NCBI RefSeq assembly: GCF_050003625.1
Contig: NC_134397.1
Location: 96,580,162-96,644,161 of the forward strand
Origin: Haematobia irritans
Lineage: Eukaryota > Arthropoda > Insecta > Diptera > Muscidae
Direction of reading: 5' to 3'
DNA length: 64,000 nt
Each line of letters begins with the position of its first letter. Position 1 is the first letter of the stretch. The notes under the pieces are model-generated. The model did not search any database and was not told the DNA's origin. It was given only the letters and a program-made list of their open reading frames with translations. Positions 11,236 through 21,668 of the stretch are shown one piece after another. Both the position numbers and the translations under genes were made by a program.

Positions 11236-11460
11236 GCTCCACCGTAGTGCATTGATACAAAGGGACGTGGATTCAATCCCAGTTTCGACCAAACACCAAA
11301 AAAATTTTCAGTGGTGGATTTTCCCCTCAGAGTAATGAAGTTGAAATTTCTGAGTGTTCCAAAGTTTGTCTCAGCGGTTTCACTGCAATGTGAAACGCTG
11401 TTCCGCGATAAAAATGAGATCCTGCTGCACTCATTGATAAGAGAGAAATTCACCATTGTA
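11236..11460 (+). mobile_element. SINE fragment (plus), tail missing
   Basis: It starts at GCTCCACCGTAGTGC (box A degenerate), has a GGATTCAATCCC box B, and runs through the body to the GAGAGAAATTCACCA region. The CCTAAC tail is absent because the foldback arm begins there. Confidence 0.75.
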
Positions 11461-11575
11461 CCATAAAAAAATGTTTTATAAACAACATGTCTTTTTGGTG
11501 TTCCTTTGGTAGAAAATGGTTTCATATAAGAAAAACGTTTATGAAAATCTGATAAAATAACAATTTTGCAATCAC

Positions 11576-11920
11576 ACTAGATGACAATGTAACTCCTATA
11601 AGAAAAATTTAATTGGTCAAAGCAAAACAAAAAATATTTGAAATTCTTCTAAGGAATTTCCGAACTACTTGCATGAGCAACAGAATAACTAACGAAAATA
11701 ACTACGTAACTTGATTTTTAAAACTTATTTCATCATATTTATTCCATGGCAGAATAAAGTTATTAATTTTTCTGTTTTTTTCAAATAAAATTATTTGAAA
11801 ATTACAAAACGAATTTTTCAAAGTCGAAGTTTTATAAAATAGATTCATACAAGAATTTTGTTATATCAATATGGATGCTTAAAAGAAACGTTTCCCTATA
11901 AACAATAATTCTCTATAAGA
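11576..11920. other. Unassigned A+T-rich sequence
   Basis: I see nothing recognisable in this stretch. Confidence 0.4.
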
Positions 11921-11923
11921 AAA

Positions 11924-12465
11924 CAAGTAAGAACAGAGTTAAGTTCGGCCCGGCCGAAGCTTAAATATCCACCACCATGGAAATGCAGAGAAATTCTATT
12001 AACATTGAGTTTGTTATTATTGAAAAATTCTCGATTTTTTTATATATACTCATATATTTTTGCAAAATACTGTATTTTTATTATTTATATTAATATTGAA
12101 ATTTATTTCATTTAACATTTTGCTGGTTGGGGTTCCATCTTTTATTTTTATTTTGAGTGAGGAGGGAGTTAAATCCCTTCGTTAGTAGTTGTCATTCAGT
12201 CAAGCTACTGGCTCCTTTTCTGCAGATGTTGACATCACAAAGAATGAAAAGTTCGGACGATCCTATTATATTGTCTTTTAAATCATCTATGGCTTGAGAC
12301 ATCGTAGACCGAACATTTGGTTCAGGGTAGATATGAATTTCTCCCCGATCAAGAATATATATACTATATATAGTCGGAAACTGATATTTCGAGGTGTTAC
12401 AAACGGACCCCCAAAATTATTATACCCCCATCACTATCCTATGGTGGTGGGTTTAAAACCTCATA
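11924..12465 (+). mobile_element. Short TATACCC-type repeat copy (GGCCCGGCC hairpin variant)
   Basis: It begins AACAAGTAAG, like the longer copies at 20.8, 46.3 and 56.6 kb. A GTTCGGCCCGGCCGAA hairpin follows. It ends in a TTATACCCCCATCACTATCC region after a ...GTTACAAACGGA block. Much of the interior seems to have been lost. Classification of this calyptrate repeat is uncertain (Helitron-related is possible). Confidence 0.6.
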
Positions 12466-13120
12466 TAAGGATTTTTTTGGAGTTTTCTGACTCGTATCTA
12501 CTGTAAAGCAAAATTTATCCCTTACTAATCTCCAAAATGTAATCAAACGATTTTTTTTAATTTGGTACATTTTTGATAGAATATTTTAAAAATGTTGGTA
12601 GATTATTTTGAACGCGTGTGGCAACCGTATCTGTTATACTAATTAAACAATTCGAAATAGTTTCCCAAAAAGTTTGCTGGATAATTTTACACTACAGCAC
12701 AATATGTTAAAGATTGGAAATATGTACTTATTAATGCAAAAGTTTGTTTTGCTTTCAAATTATCCAAAATTCAATATTATAATTTCATTGTACACAATTT
12801 ATTCTGTGAAAGAGAACAACTCATATGAGAAGGTGTGCATCACAAAGAAATTGTTTTAAAATTTGACCCCATAAGCAACAAGAAATTAAAATTATAGTTA
12901 TTTATTTTACCGATTGTGTAAATATAGTATTAGTATTATATATATTAGTGTTATATATATTAGTGTTCTTCCTCCGAGGACAAATCCTAAAAGTTAACAC
13001 TTTTTCGAGGAGATAATTAAAGACATAATTAAAGACACGTCTTTCTTTGTACATATGTTTTTGCAAAAATTGTTTAGAAATTTTATCAAAATATTAAATA
13101 ATACTAAATTTTTCTTCCCT
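12466..13120. other. Unassigned sequence with a small tandem
   Basis: A TATATATTAGTGTT-type unit is repeated near 12,930-12,966. No gene was seen. Confidence 0.4.
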
Positions 13121-13125
13121 TCTAG

Positions 13126-13169
13126 GAAATAATCTTATAAATTAACAGCACGTCGAATCGCAAGTAAAG
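13126..13169 (+). other. Candidate 44-bp micro-exon
   Basis: A pyrimidine-rich acceptor ending TTCCCTTCTAG precedes this block, and AAAG|GTAAGA follows. Both match fly splice-site consensus well. The sequence is on the same strand as the candidate exon near 6.8 kb. Length and spacing alone cannot exclude chance. Confidence 0.22.
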
Positions 13170-13221
13170 GTAAGATTAAACCTTTTCACAATTTTATAAT
13201 TGTCGCAAGTAAAATAACATA

Positions 13222-13290
13222 GTAAAACAAAACAAGTAGTAAAGTGGGAATTCGGTTGTACCTGGCGGTATTATACCCTTCTTCACACTT
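13222..13290 (+). mobile_element. End fragment of a TATACCC-type repeat
   Basis: AAACAAGTAGTAAAG, a GTTGTACCTGG degenerate hairpin and TTATACCCTTC reproduce the left end of the repeat family seen at 20.8 and 56.6 kb. The remainder is not recognisable. Confidence 0.5.
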
Positions 13291-15020
13291 CATTCATTCT
13301 AGAAGTTTAAAATTATTTTTGCCAATGCGTTTTCCAGATCATTGGGCTAATAAGCAGCACATAATGCATAGGTTAATATGAAACCCCCTATGGGAATGAG
13401 GGTTTGAATCTTACAACCAATAATGAGGAATGGTTAAATCTGGAAAGTCTTTCCATTTGATTCAGGATGTTTTTTGTTTTTGGAAATAAAAAAAGAGTTA
13501 TTTAACGTTCACCTCAATGTTAAAATACTGTAGAAGACAGAGTGGACATTATCAATTTGCACCAGGAAGTCTATAACATTATGGACTTCCTACTTTTTAG
13601 TTTTCAAAAAATGCAAATAAAATCATTTATTTTTTTTTATTTATTTATTATTTTTACAATTAAACAAAAAAAAGCTATAATAAACCTTGAAGCACTAGCT
13701 ATCAGCTTATTATTTTTGAAAATTGTCTTGTCATCATTCGTTCGCTTGCATTTTCAATTAAAATATTCAGTATTGAAATTATTTCAATTAGCCGAAGAAT
13801 CGACTGTGAATATGCAAGGGAAAATAAACAAAACGAAGGTAATAGCTGCAAATATGAAAAACTATTCATGAATCAAGGAAATGTAAACAAAAAATTAGCG
13901 AAATTTGTTTTAATTCGAAAATCACTCAAAAATGAAAAAAAAAACATAATTTTGGCCCTTTCCACAAAACATCGGTTTTAATACACGAATGAAAAAACAT
14001 TAGACTTAAACGAATAGGGCTATGATTTATTCGACATTTTCCGACCAAGAAAAAGTATTAAAATAGAGGAGAGCATTAAAAATTTATGAAAATTTAAATC
14101 ATAACGAAAGATATTAGCTGTTTGGGGCCTTAAAGTAGCCTATACCAGCTGAAGTCTCAATTTAACCAAATTTTACTTTTTCAAGGATTATTGATTTGTA
14201 TTGTCTTCCAACATTTTCGAATAAATTTCTTTGTTATTGAATAATATGCCACGGCCTCACATTATATTATTTACTATCAAAGAACAATTTCACAAAAAAA
14301 TATTCCAAAATTCATTGACAAATATAACGCAGCAATTGTGGGTGTAAATTGGTGGGATAAATTGATGACAATTCAGATTTTTTTCCTCAACAAGTTGCTG
14401 TTTAACATAATAGACATAATCGTGTAATGGCGTCAGTAAATGTGCTGGGTATACAGTATTGGACAATATTATAAATGCATCTACCATATGATTTGGAATC
14501 CACACAGAACAAAGTTATCTCTTTTACATTTTGTAATCCTTATGTAGACCTACATTTATAATACTCTTGCTGTCAATTTATAATACACTTGCCGTTCAAA
14601 GTGTTACTGACACTCCGTTAAAATTAACATAAGTTGCTTCAACTTTACTCCGTTAAAGTTAGCATAAAGAAGTTTTCTTTTTACGCCAGAGCAACCCCTT
14701 TCAAGTTTAAAGTTTAAATTTACAAGGAATCAGCGGCTAATCTCGAACCTAATACACACTTTAAAGTTGTAGATTTAGAGGCCATATGTGTACCATATGT
14801 CAGATTTTCCCCATCAAACTTTGTTTGGTCTGAAAGATAAACAATGTACATAAAAAGATAATGTAGATAAAAATATCATAATTTGGGTTTTTTTTTTATT
14901 AAAAAGTCAATTACACATATTTTAAGTAATTTTAATATCACTTTTTATGGATTTATTTTTTTTTCTTATGATGTATTTTCTTCTTAACCAAATTTATCTG
15001 ACTTTTTGACCAGTGATTTA
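13291..15020. other. Unassigned A+T-rich sequence
   Basis: Short open frames such as 13,542-13,871 and 14,290-14,505 have low-complexity, A+T-driven composition and no motif. I see no element ends. Confidence 0.4.
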
Positions 15021-15026
15021 ACATTT

Positions 15027-15289
15027 GTCGCTAATCTTTTTTATTTACGGATAAAAGAAAATTTTGTTTGTCTAAAATTTCGTTCCTGAGAAAAGAAACC
15101 TCTTATTTCAGTGTAGTGTAAAATGAACCCACCAGAAAGGAATGTTTTGTTTAATTTTTGACTAATTTTGTTAATTTTAGAAATTTTTAATTAAAACGTA
15201 TTATACGCAAAAAAATCTTTCCTCCCAAACAAATTTTTAGACAAACGAAATTTTCTTTTATCCGTAAATAAAAAAAGATTAGCGACAAT
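15027..15289. repeat. Inverted repeat, ~58-bp arms
   Basis: Arms 15,027-15,084 and 15,231-15,289 are near-perfect reverse complements (the block around TATTTACGGATAAAAGAAAA). Between them lies a fragment of the 'GTGAACCC' MITE (about 15,120-15,185). The right arm is also the left end of the tRNA-like MITE that follows. Confidence 0.8.
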
Positions 15290-15540
15290 CGTTTCTCATT
15301 TTCTTTTCGCTGCAAGGAAGTTTATTTTGAAGAAAAGTATATAATTTTTGTGATAAACGTTTATTATTTTCCAAGATGTAAAAACAATTTCATGAAGACT
15401 AACTCAAAAAACAATCTTTTCTCGCTAATTGTATTTTCCCTCACTTCACGAGGTTTTTTAGTGCTTAGTACCTTTTTCTGTAATACAAACAATGTAGAAG
15501 AAATTATTCGATTTTATAAATTTTTAAAATTTTACCTTTC

Positions 15541-15611
15541 GCCTGGACGGAGAATCGAACCGCGGACCATGCAATTTGTAAGCCAAAACACTATTCACTG
15601 GGCTACGTAGC
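15541..15611 (-). other. tRNA-like block (minus) inside the MITE
   Basis: On the minus strand a box A (TAGCCCAGTGAATAG) and a box B (GGTTCGATTCTC) sit at tRNA spacing over 71 bases. The same block occurs at 31,871-31,933 and 60,896-60,966. It is part of the repeat, so I call it tRNA-derived sequence rather than a tRNA gene. I did not verify a full cloverleaf. Confidence 0.6.
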
Positions 15612-15752
15612 AATCATTGTCATAAGCAGACAATTATCGCTATAGCCACCAACGCACAAGCAAATCAAACAGTCTGTTATATTTATATAGCATAATTTTC
15701 GGCGCACACGAGCCGATTAAACAAATTTTACGTAACAGAAACATACATTTAG

Positions 15753-15820
15753 TTGGGCACCGTGGAGCAATGGTTGGTATGTCCGCCTTGCATGCCAAGG
15801 TTCGCCGGCTCGATCCCTGG
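15753..15820 (+). other. tRNA-like block (plus) inside the MITE
   Basis: A box A (TGGAGCAATGGTT) and a weak box B (GGCTCGATCCC) resemble the head of the SINE. They point away from the minus-strand block, so two divergent pol III-type promoters sit about 140 bases apart. Equivalent blocks are at 32,038-32,110 and 61,078-61,153. Confidence 0.6.
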
Positions 15821-15893
15821 TATTTTAACATATATTCCAGATATGTTCGAAAGATTCCGAAAAGGTGTTCAACATTACACAATACTACATATT

Positions 15894-16936
15894 CACCCTT
15901 ATTCCTGAAGTCGCCCTCGCCTTCGCTTTTTGTCAGTCAGCACTAATTGGTATTCCGTTCGTCGATATATTCTGCTATCGAAGAAAATCGGGTTTCCTGG
16001 TGTCGCTTTTTGTCGCCAACATCGTCGCTTTTTGCCGCCTTTAAATTTACCAGCGACGAGTTTAGTGTTTAATTTTTGAAGAAGCTTTGAGTTCGATTAA
16101 TAAAGAACAATTGAAAAATAAATGTAAAAAATGGAAATTGGTAAGAGGAAAAAGTGACAAATCTTCAACAATTACAAAAAAATGGGAAAAATCAGTATAT
16201 ATAGCAGTTATTGTCATCATTGAAATCACAGAAAAGAACACTGTACAATTAAAGTAAACGTGTTGATTTTCAATTCCATTTATTTTTAATAGAAACCCTT
16301 CAAGGCCAATGTATTTTATTTAGCACCAAACTTAGGTAACAATTGTGTGGAAATTTGAGTGATCCTTGGACACATAATGTCAACGTCGTTCCAATTGTAT
16401 ATGCCGGATGTTGTTATTGTCCTAATGTAGATATCTAAATCATTTTCCGAGTCAAATTTATAATTTATTTTGATTTTCCAAGTCAACATTGGATTACAAA
16501 CAAACAGCACTTTAAACGCAAATAATTAAAATTCAGTTTTTCACATCAGCTGATTGTTTTCTTTCACGATGATCCTTGTGCCATTGATCTCAGCGTCGTC
16601 GTCATTTTTGTAGTTTTGGAAGCTTTAACTGTCCTTGAATATATATCCACATTTTTTCCGCGTCAAATTAAATATTTTTTCTTAATTTTCCGACTTAGAA
16701 TTGCGTCAGATATAAAAATATTTTAAACCGAAAAAAAATAAAATTCTTTTTTTGCACATCAGCTGATTGTTTTCTAGTGATATCGGCCTTTTATTACCGA
16801 GTATTGTAATTGGTACAAAAAGTAATCGTCGTCGTCGCCGTCGCCACTTCGCACGAATACCAAATGAATGACGAGACGACTTAAAAGCGACAGACGACAA
16901 AAAGCGACGGCGAGAGCGACTTCAGGAATAAGGGTG
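15894..16936. mobile_element. 1-kb foldback DNA transposon with 43-bp terminal repeats
   Basis: The ends CACCCTTATTCCTGAAGTCG (left) and its reverse complement (right) match over about 43 bases with two differences. ATT flanks both sides (15,891-15,893 and 16,937-16,939), a likely 3-bp duplication. The uninterrupted MITE copy near 61,230 lacks the insert, supporting insertion here. GTCGCTTTTTG recurs just inside both ends. The interior holds a diverged tandem duplication of about 216 bp, each copy ending in CATCAGCTGATTGTTTTC. No transposase was seen. The superfamily is unknown. Confidence 0.8.
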
Positions 16937-17150
16937 ATTAAATTTTTACTGTGAAACTGAAAATGTATCTTATTCATATAAACGAAATGGACTGTGTTGT
17001 TGATTTAAGAATATATTTTTTATTGAAAAATAAAAATTTTGTGATAAAAGTTTAAAATTTTCGAAGAAATTTAAAAAACTAAAAAAAAACGTTTTCGGTA
17101 CACGTTTTCCAAATGTTTTTTGTTTTTCTTTGCGTGTACAAGCATCGCCC

Positions 17151-17712
17151 AGCAAAAAAAAATGGAAGTTCTTCTAAAGGCACAGCATTAAAAGCACTTC
17201 TAAAAATGTTCTCCCAAAGATGTTCTTTATTTTAACTACACCGGAGTTCTTTTGATTCAATTTTTTCAAAACTCGCTTTTCATATTTTTAATAAGAAATT
17301 TTAAATTATTTTGTTTCAAATAGGTTAAAAAGAGAGTAAGAATTAATAAAATGGTACAAATTATTTAAATTTTGGTGAAAAAAAATTCTAAATCAATTCT
17401 AAAAAAATTTCGAATTTTTTAAAATATTTTAGGTCAAACGTTTTAGACAAGCGTTAGAATGCATTAAAAATCATAAAAAATTATAAAAATTATTTATTTG
17501 GCAACATATCACACAATTTTATAATTCACATCCAAAACATTGAAGTCGGACCACACCTTAAAAAGTGATGCAAATTCAGTGCAACAGCTGTTGAAATGGT
17601 GGACATCCATGACAAGCCCATGTTAAATTCATCGCTTCTGCGCCAATTTTGCACCACTCCTAGATCCAAAAAGTACGTTTTCACTACTTTTTTGGCGACG
17701 CTGAGAAAAAAT
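17151..17712 (+). mobile_element. 'CCCAGC family' repeat, complete-looking copy
   Basis: It starts CCCAGCAAAAAAAAATGG and ends near a TTTTTGGCGACGCTGAG block. The interior includes GCAAATTCAGTGCAACAGC and TTCATCGCTTCTGCGCC, both present at 19.1 and 52.8 kb. It is non-coding. Confidence 0.7.
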
Positions 17713-17757
17713 TGACAAAATCAAGATATTTTTTATTCAAAAAATTTTAGTGTGAAG

Positions 17758-17990
17758 AATAAATGTACTTGAAAATTGCAGATATGTCTTTAGCTTCATA
17801 CGAATTTCAGATTTCAAGGGTGCATTTACAAATTTTAAGAAATTTCGAACTATTTTGCGGGAGATACGAATTAAGAAAATCTTTATGCTTCATTTTGTTA
17901 CGTACGCAAAAAATTGTTAAAGTCAAGGAAACTTTCTCAAAGTCAAGGAAACTTTCTCATGTAATTATTTTTTGTACATTTTCGAAATAC
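17758..17990 (-). mobile_element. Fragment of the 'GTGAACCC' MITE
   Basis: It matches the interior of the elements at 24.5 and 42.1 kb in reverse. A local tandem duplication of AAAGTCAAGGAAACTTTCTC lies at about 17,920-17,960. The terminal repeats are missing. Confidence 0.65.
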
Positions 17991-19017
17991 AGAGTGAGTG
18001 ATTCAATGTTATTGTGCGATACTGTACGTGTAATTTATGCATTTGCACGTTCCCATTGATATTAATAAAAAATCTATTTTTAGTAACTCGTACTTCTGTC
18101 AATTCGACAGCGATTTAAAAATAAACCAGCCACTTAACTGTTCGCAAACTTTTATGTTGGTACCTACACACAATTGTTGTGCCATAGCAAAGGCAGTGTT
18201 TATTCCCTTATGAATTATATTTATTACCCTACCTAGGTTTCAAACAAAATAACATTTAAATACATATGCATTCTTTCATTCATCGCATATGTTGTACAAT
18301 GAATAATAGAATAATTCAACATTTTTATTTTGTAGAAGGAATCAATGTATTTGGCATTGATGTTTAATGCATTTTATTATTGACCCTTTTTAATATTTTC
18401 AAAAGAACTGCAAGTCTTCTTTTCCTTAAGTTACATATTTAAAATCTGTTGTAATTTGAAAAATGTATTGTAATTTAAAAAATTTATGAAACGGTTTCGT
18501 TGACTCAATTTTAATGACAAATTTCGTTAATATTTCAAACTTTTTTACCTGAGTTCCTTCGAACTTTTTCATTCATGTTCTGAAAAGATTTTTTAAAATA
18601 TTGTCTTCGTGTATATTTTGCACTTTTAGTTTTGGTGAAAATTGGACATAGCACCGTACCCCCTCAAGATTATTTTTTTTTTAATTTTTTGGCTAATTAC
18701 ATTTTACCACATTTTTTTTCAAACACATGATTTGATTAGGTCTCCCACTTTCTCTGCTGTAATACAAACAATGTAGAAGGAAATATTCGATTCTATATAT
18801 ACATTTTTTAATGTTACCTTTTGTTCGGATGGAGAATAACCCCCATATGCAAAAACGTTAAAGAAAACTTGAAGCCTACTTTTACCATATCAATTTCTTC
18901 GATAAACTGTCAATAAATTATTTTACATATGGGCATAAAACCATAGATCATCTCCTTTGTAATCACTTTCTAGTCCATGCAGCTTTTATAAATATAAAAA
19001 ATAAAAATATCTCAGAA
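17991..19017. other. Mostly unassigned; contains a MITE-core fragment
   Basis: At 18,755-18,835 the run CTGTAATACAAACAATGTAG and following bases repeat the core of the tRNA-like MITE, but the box B region has decayed. The rest is unrecognised. Confidence 0.45.
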
Positions 19018-20702
19018 AAAAGCGTCGCCAAAAATGTAGTGAAAATGTTCTATTTAGATCCGGAAGTGGTGCAAATTTGGCGCAGAAGCGATTTAACATG
19101 GGCTAGTCATAGGGCGGATGTTCATCATTTCACCAGCCTTTGCATTGAATTTGTATCACTTCTTAAGATGTGATCCGAATTCTGTGTTTTGGATGTGAAT
19201 TAAAAAAAGTGTGATATTTTGTCAAATAAATAATTTTTATGATTTTTAATGCATTCTAACGCTTGTCCTAAAAACGTTTGGCATATACACGCAGAGAAGA
19301 AACATGATTGTCACAATCATATTCGAAGAGCAAAATAATATGATAGCAGCTATTTTTACGGCGACGTTTTAACCTGCAACCATGTTGGCTCAGTGAACAT
19401 GGTTCTAAGAAAAATACCATTGTCCTTGTCTAAAATGTTATTATATTGATAAAAAGAAATTTGTTTCCATTAAAAGACAATGGTCACGATCCAAAATGTT
19501 ATGTTATTCGTCAAAAATGTTTTTCTTCTAGTTAAAAGAACATGGTCACAACCTAAAATGTTTTGATTTTTATGAAAAACTTTTTTCGTCGTCGAAAAAA
19601 GGACGCCATTTGAGAAAAGAAAACACAAAATCAACTTTATTTATTTGTTTTTATTTATTTATAAACTAATTCATTGTTTATTTGTATTTATAATGTCGTG
19701 CAAGCAAACATCACATATTTTTACACACTCTAGTTTGGTTCAATTTCAACAATAAGTAATCATTCCATATTTACTTCGTGCCCATCAAATGTACAAACGC
19801 AGACATCATGTGACTGCAAATAAAAATAAATTATACTATATATCAAAATGCAGCAGAACAAAAACCAGGTACATTCTTTTCAATTACACTTCCCTTTTTT
19901 GTATTCACATAAAACCACGTGCCATTTCTGAATAAATAAATTAACACAAAACACAATAATTCCGTATTCTACGTCCATTCCAAGAAACAATCAACACACG
20001 ACTGACGCGCAAAATGAAAATCGTGTGTACCTGCTCAATGTTTTTATAAAATTCTTGTCGCTGCAAAAAAAAATTAAAAAAATAAATGGTCACGAAAACA
20101 ATGTACATGGTCTTTATGGCCATGTAATGGTTGTAGACATGTCTATACGTAAACTATAAAAATACTTTTTTCTCTGCAAAAAAGTAAAAAAAAAATTGAA
20201 TGGTCAGGTACATGATTTTCCTGACCATATAATGGTGTCAAATTCTATCATTTAAATAATAGAACATGTTTGCGGCATTTGAGAACCATTTAAATGCTTA
20301 TTGCCAACATATATTTTTCTCCGCTCGAAAATTATTTTTACAAAGACAAAATACATGGTTTTCGCGACAATTACATACTCTAAATAAGCATTAAATGGAT
20401 GCGGCAACCATGTCCAAACATCTTTTTTCTGTGCGTGTATATATAGATTTAGCATTTTTTTCGACAAAATTTGATTAATTTGTGTCATTTTATTAATTTT
20501 TACTCTGTTTTCATCCTATTTCAACAAGAAAAGTTTATATTACCCATTAAAATTATGGAAAAAACGAAGTATAAAAAATTTAATTAAAAGAACTTCCTGA
20601 GTTGTTCTAATAAAGAACATCTTTGGGAGGACATTTTTGGAAGTGCTTTTAAAGTCGTGTCTTTAAGAGAACTTCCAATGTTTTTTTTTTTTTTTTGCTG
20701 GG
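19018..20702 (-). mobile_element. 'CCCAGC family' repeat split by an ATGGT-rich MITE
   Basis: The reverse-orientation match to 17,151-17,712 is broken at 19,288-20,437. Its outer end AGAACTTCCAATG...TTTTTTGCTGGG lies near 20,670-20,702. Confidence 0.7.
19288..20437. mobile_element. ATGGT-rich MITE (family 'CACGCAGAG'), copy 1
   Basis: The ends are CACGCAGAGAAGAAACATG and, inward from the right, CACGCACAGAAAAAAGATG, both beside TA. The 1.15-kb body is dense in ATGGT/ACCAT words, especially CATGGTCAC-type and GGCCATGTAATGG palindromic stretches. A copy without its right terminus lies at 39,969-41,102, and pieces are at 33,354-33,712 and 63,535-63,600. No gene is present. Confidence 0.8.
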
Positions 20703-20965
20703 ATATAATATGTAAAATGGTAAATAAAGAACATCTACAAACCATATATTTTCCAAAAAAAAACAGTTGAAAAACAAGTAAGTAAAGTAGAAAGTCGGGC
20801 GGGGCCGACTATATCATACCCTAAACCACCATTACAGAATTAGTAATCATAAGCATTTGTGGGGTAACATATAGGTCTGGGAGATAAACCGCAGTTGCAT
20901 ATTTAAGAAAATTAAGGGGTACATGTCTATGGGTGCTTTGTGTCAATCTGACTATAGCTGATAGT

Positions 20966-21668
20966 CAATGTTGCCACGGAAAATGTTCGGTTTACCCTAC
21001 AAGGACAAAACAAGCTCCCTACTTTCCCATACATTCTCAAACAATTTTCCCTACTATATTTTTTTTCGTTAAATTTAAAAAAATTTACAAAACAAAAATG
21101 GTTCTAAGTACTTTATTATCTTAAAACATGAATATGCAACGTATATAACTTAGAATATAAATTTGTATTACCACCACGGTTGCCACAGTTGGTAGAATTC
21201 TACCCAAATTAGTAATCTTTTTGTTAAATCTCTATAGAAGTAAAATTTTGGAAAAAGTTTCTATAAACAAATTTTTGTGAGAAATTTTTCTATAGAAATA
21301 AAATGTTGACAATAAATTCTATAGAAATAAAATTTTGAGAAAAAATTCCACAGTAATAAAATTTTGAGAAAATTTTTTATAGAAATAATATTTTGAAAAA
21401 AATTTCTGTAGAAATACAATTTTGACAAAATGTTCTATAGAAATAAAATGTTGACAAAATTATCTACAGGAATAAAGTTTGCCACACATTGTTAAAGATC
21501 AAGCCTTGCCGGCTTCTAATTTCCTCCTCTAGAGCCACCAAAATGTAAAAATTATTACAAATTGTGTTGAGTGAAAATGTCCTACATTGTGGCCCTACGT
21601 CCCTACAAGACGCTAAATATTAGAAAACCCCTACATATATGAAATTTCCCCTACTTCTAGCAACACTG
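20966..21668. mobile_element. hAT-like element (CCCTAC type) nested in the TATACCC repeat
   Basis: The ends CAATGTTGCCACGG and, inward from the right, CAGTGTTGCTAGAAG match the other hAT-like ends in the window. CCCTAC recurs just inside both ends (20,994, 21,021, 21,049; 21,592, 21,601, 21,629, 21,649) in the same direction. An array of about 35-bp units fills the centre. I do not see a clean 8-bp duplication, so the boundary is slightly less certain than for the other three. Confidence 0.7.
21225..21475 (+). repeat. Array of ~35-bp units (TCTATAGAAATAAAATTTTG type)
   Basis: About seven degenerate tandem units are present, the same unit as at 5,665-5,840. Confidence 0.75.

Larger units (their letters stand above)
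10560..11575. repeat. Foldback structure built from SINE pieces and inverted flanks
   Basis: Several blocks recur in opposite orientation around a centre near 11,040. They are 10,681-10,793 with 11,462-11,575 (about 110 bp, highly similar), 10,916-10,937 with 11,139-11,161, and 10,852-10,880 with 11,203-11,228. SINE-derived pieces lie on both sides. The block order is not strictly mirrored: on the left the SINE piece is outside the 110-bp block, on the right it is inside. Confidence 0.75.
15204..17138. mobile_element. MITE with two tRNA-like blocks (family 'CACGCAAAG'), copy 1
   Basis: The left end is ATACGCAAAAAAATC and the right end, read inward, is TACACGCAAAGAAAAAC. The same left half, tRNA-like blocks and right half recur at 60,575-63,322. 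The copy is interrupted by a 1,043-bp foldback transposon at 15,894-16,936. Without that insertion the element would be about 0.9 kb. There is no coding capacity. It shares its core (CACCTTTTTCTGTAATACAAAC onward) with family 'CACCCTCAAAA' elements that have different ends. Confidence 0.75.

Noticed and set aside
15541..15611. Functional tRNA gene on the minus strand
   Set aside because: Three copies occur at the same position of a MITE and the flanks are element sequence.
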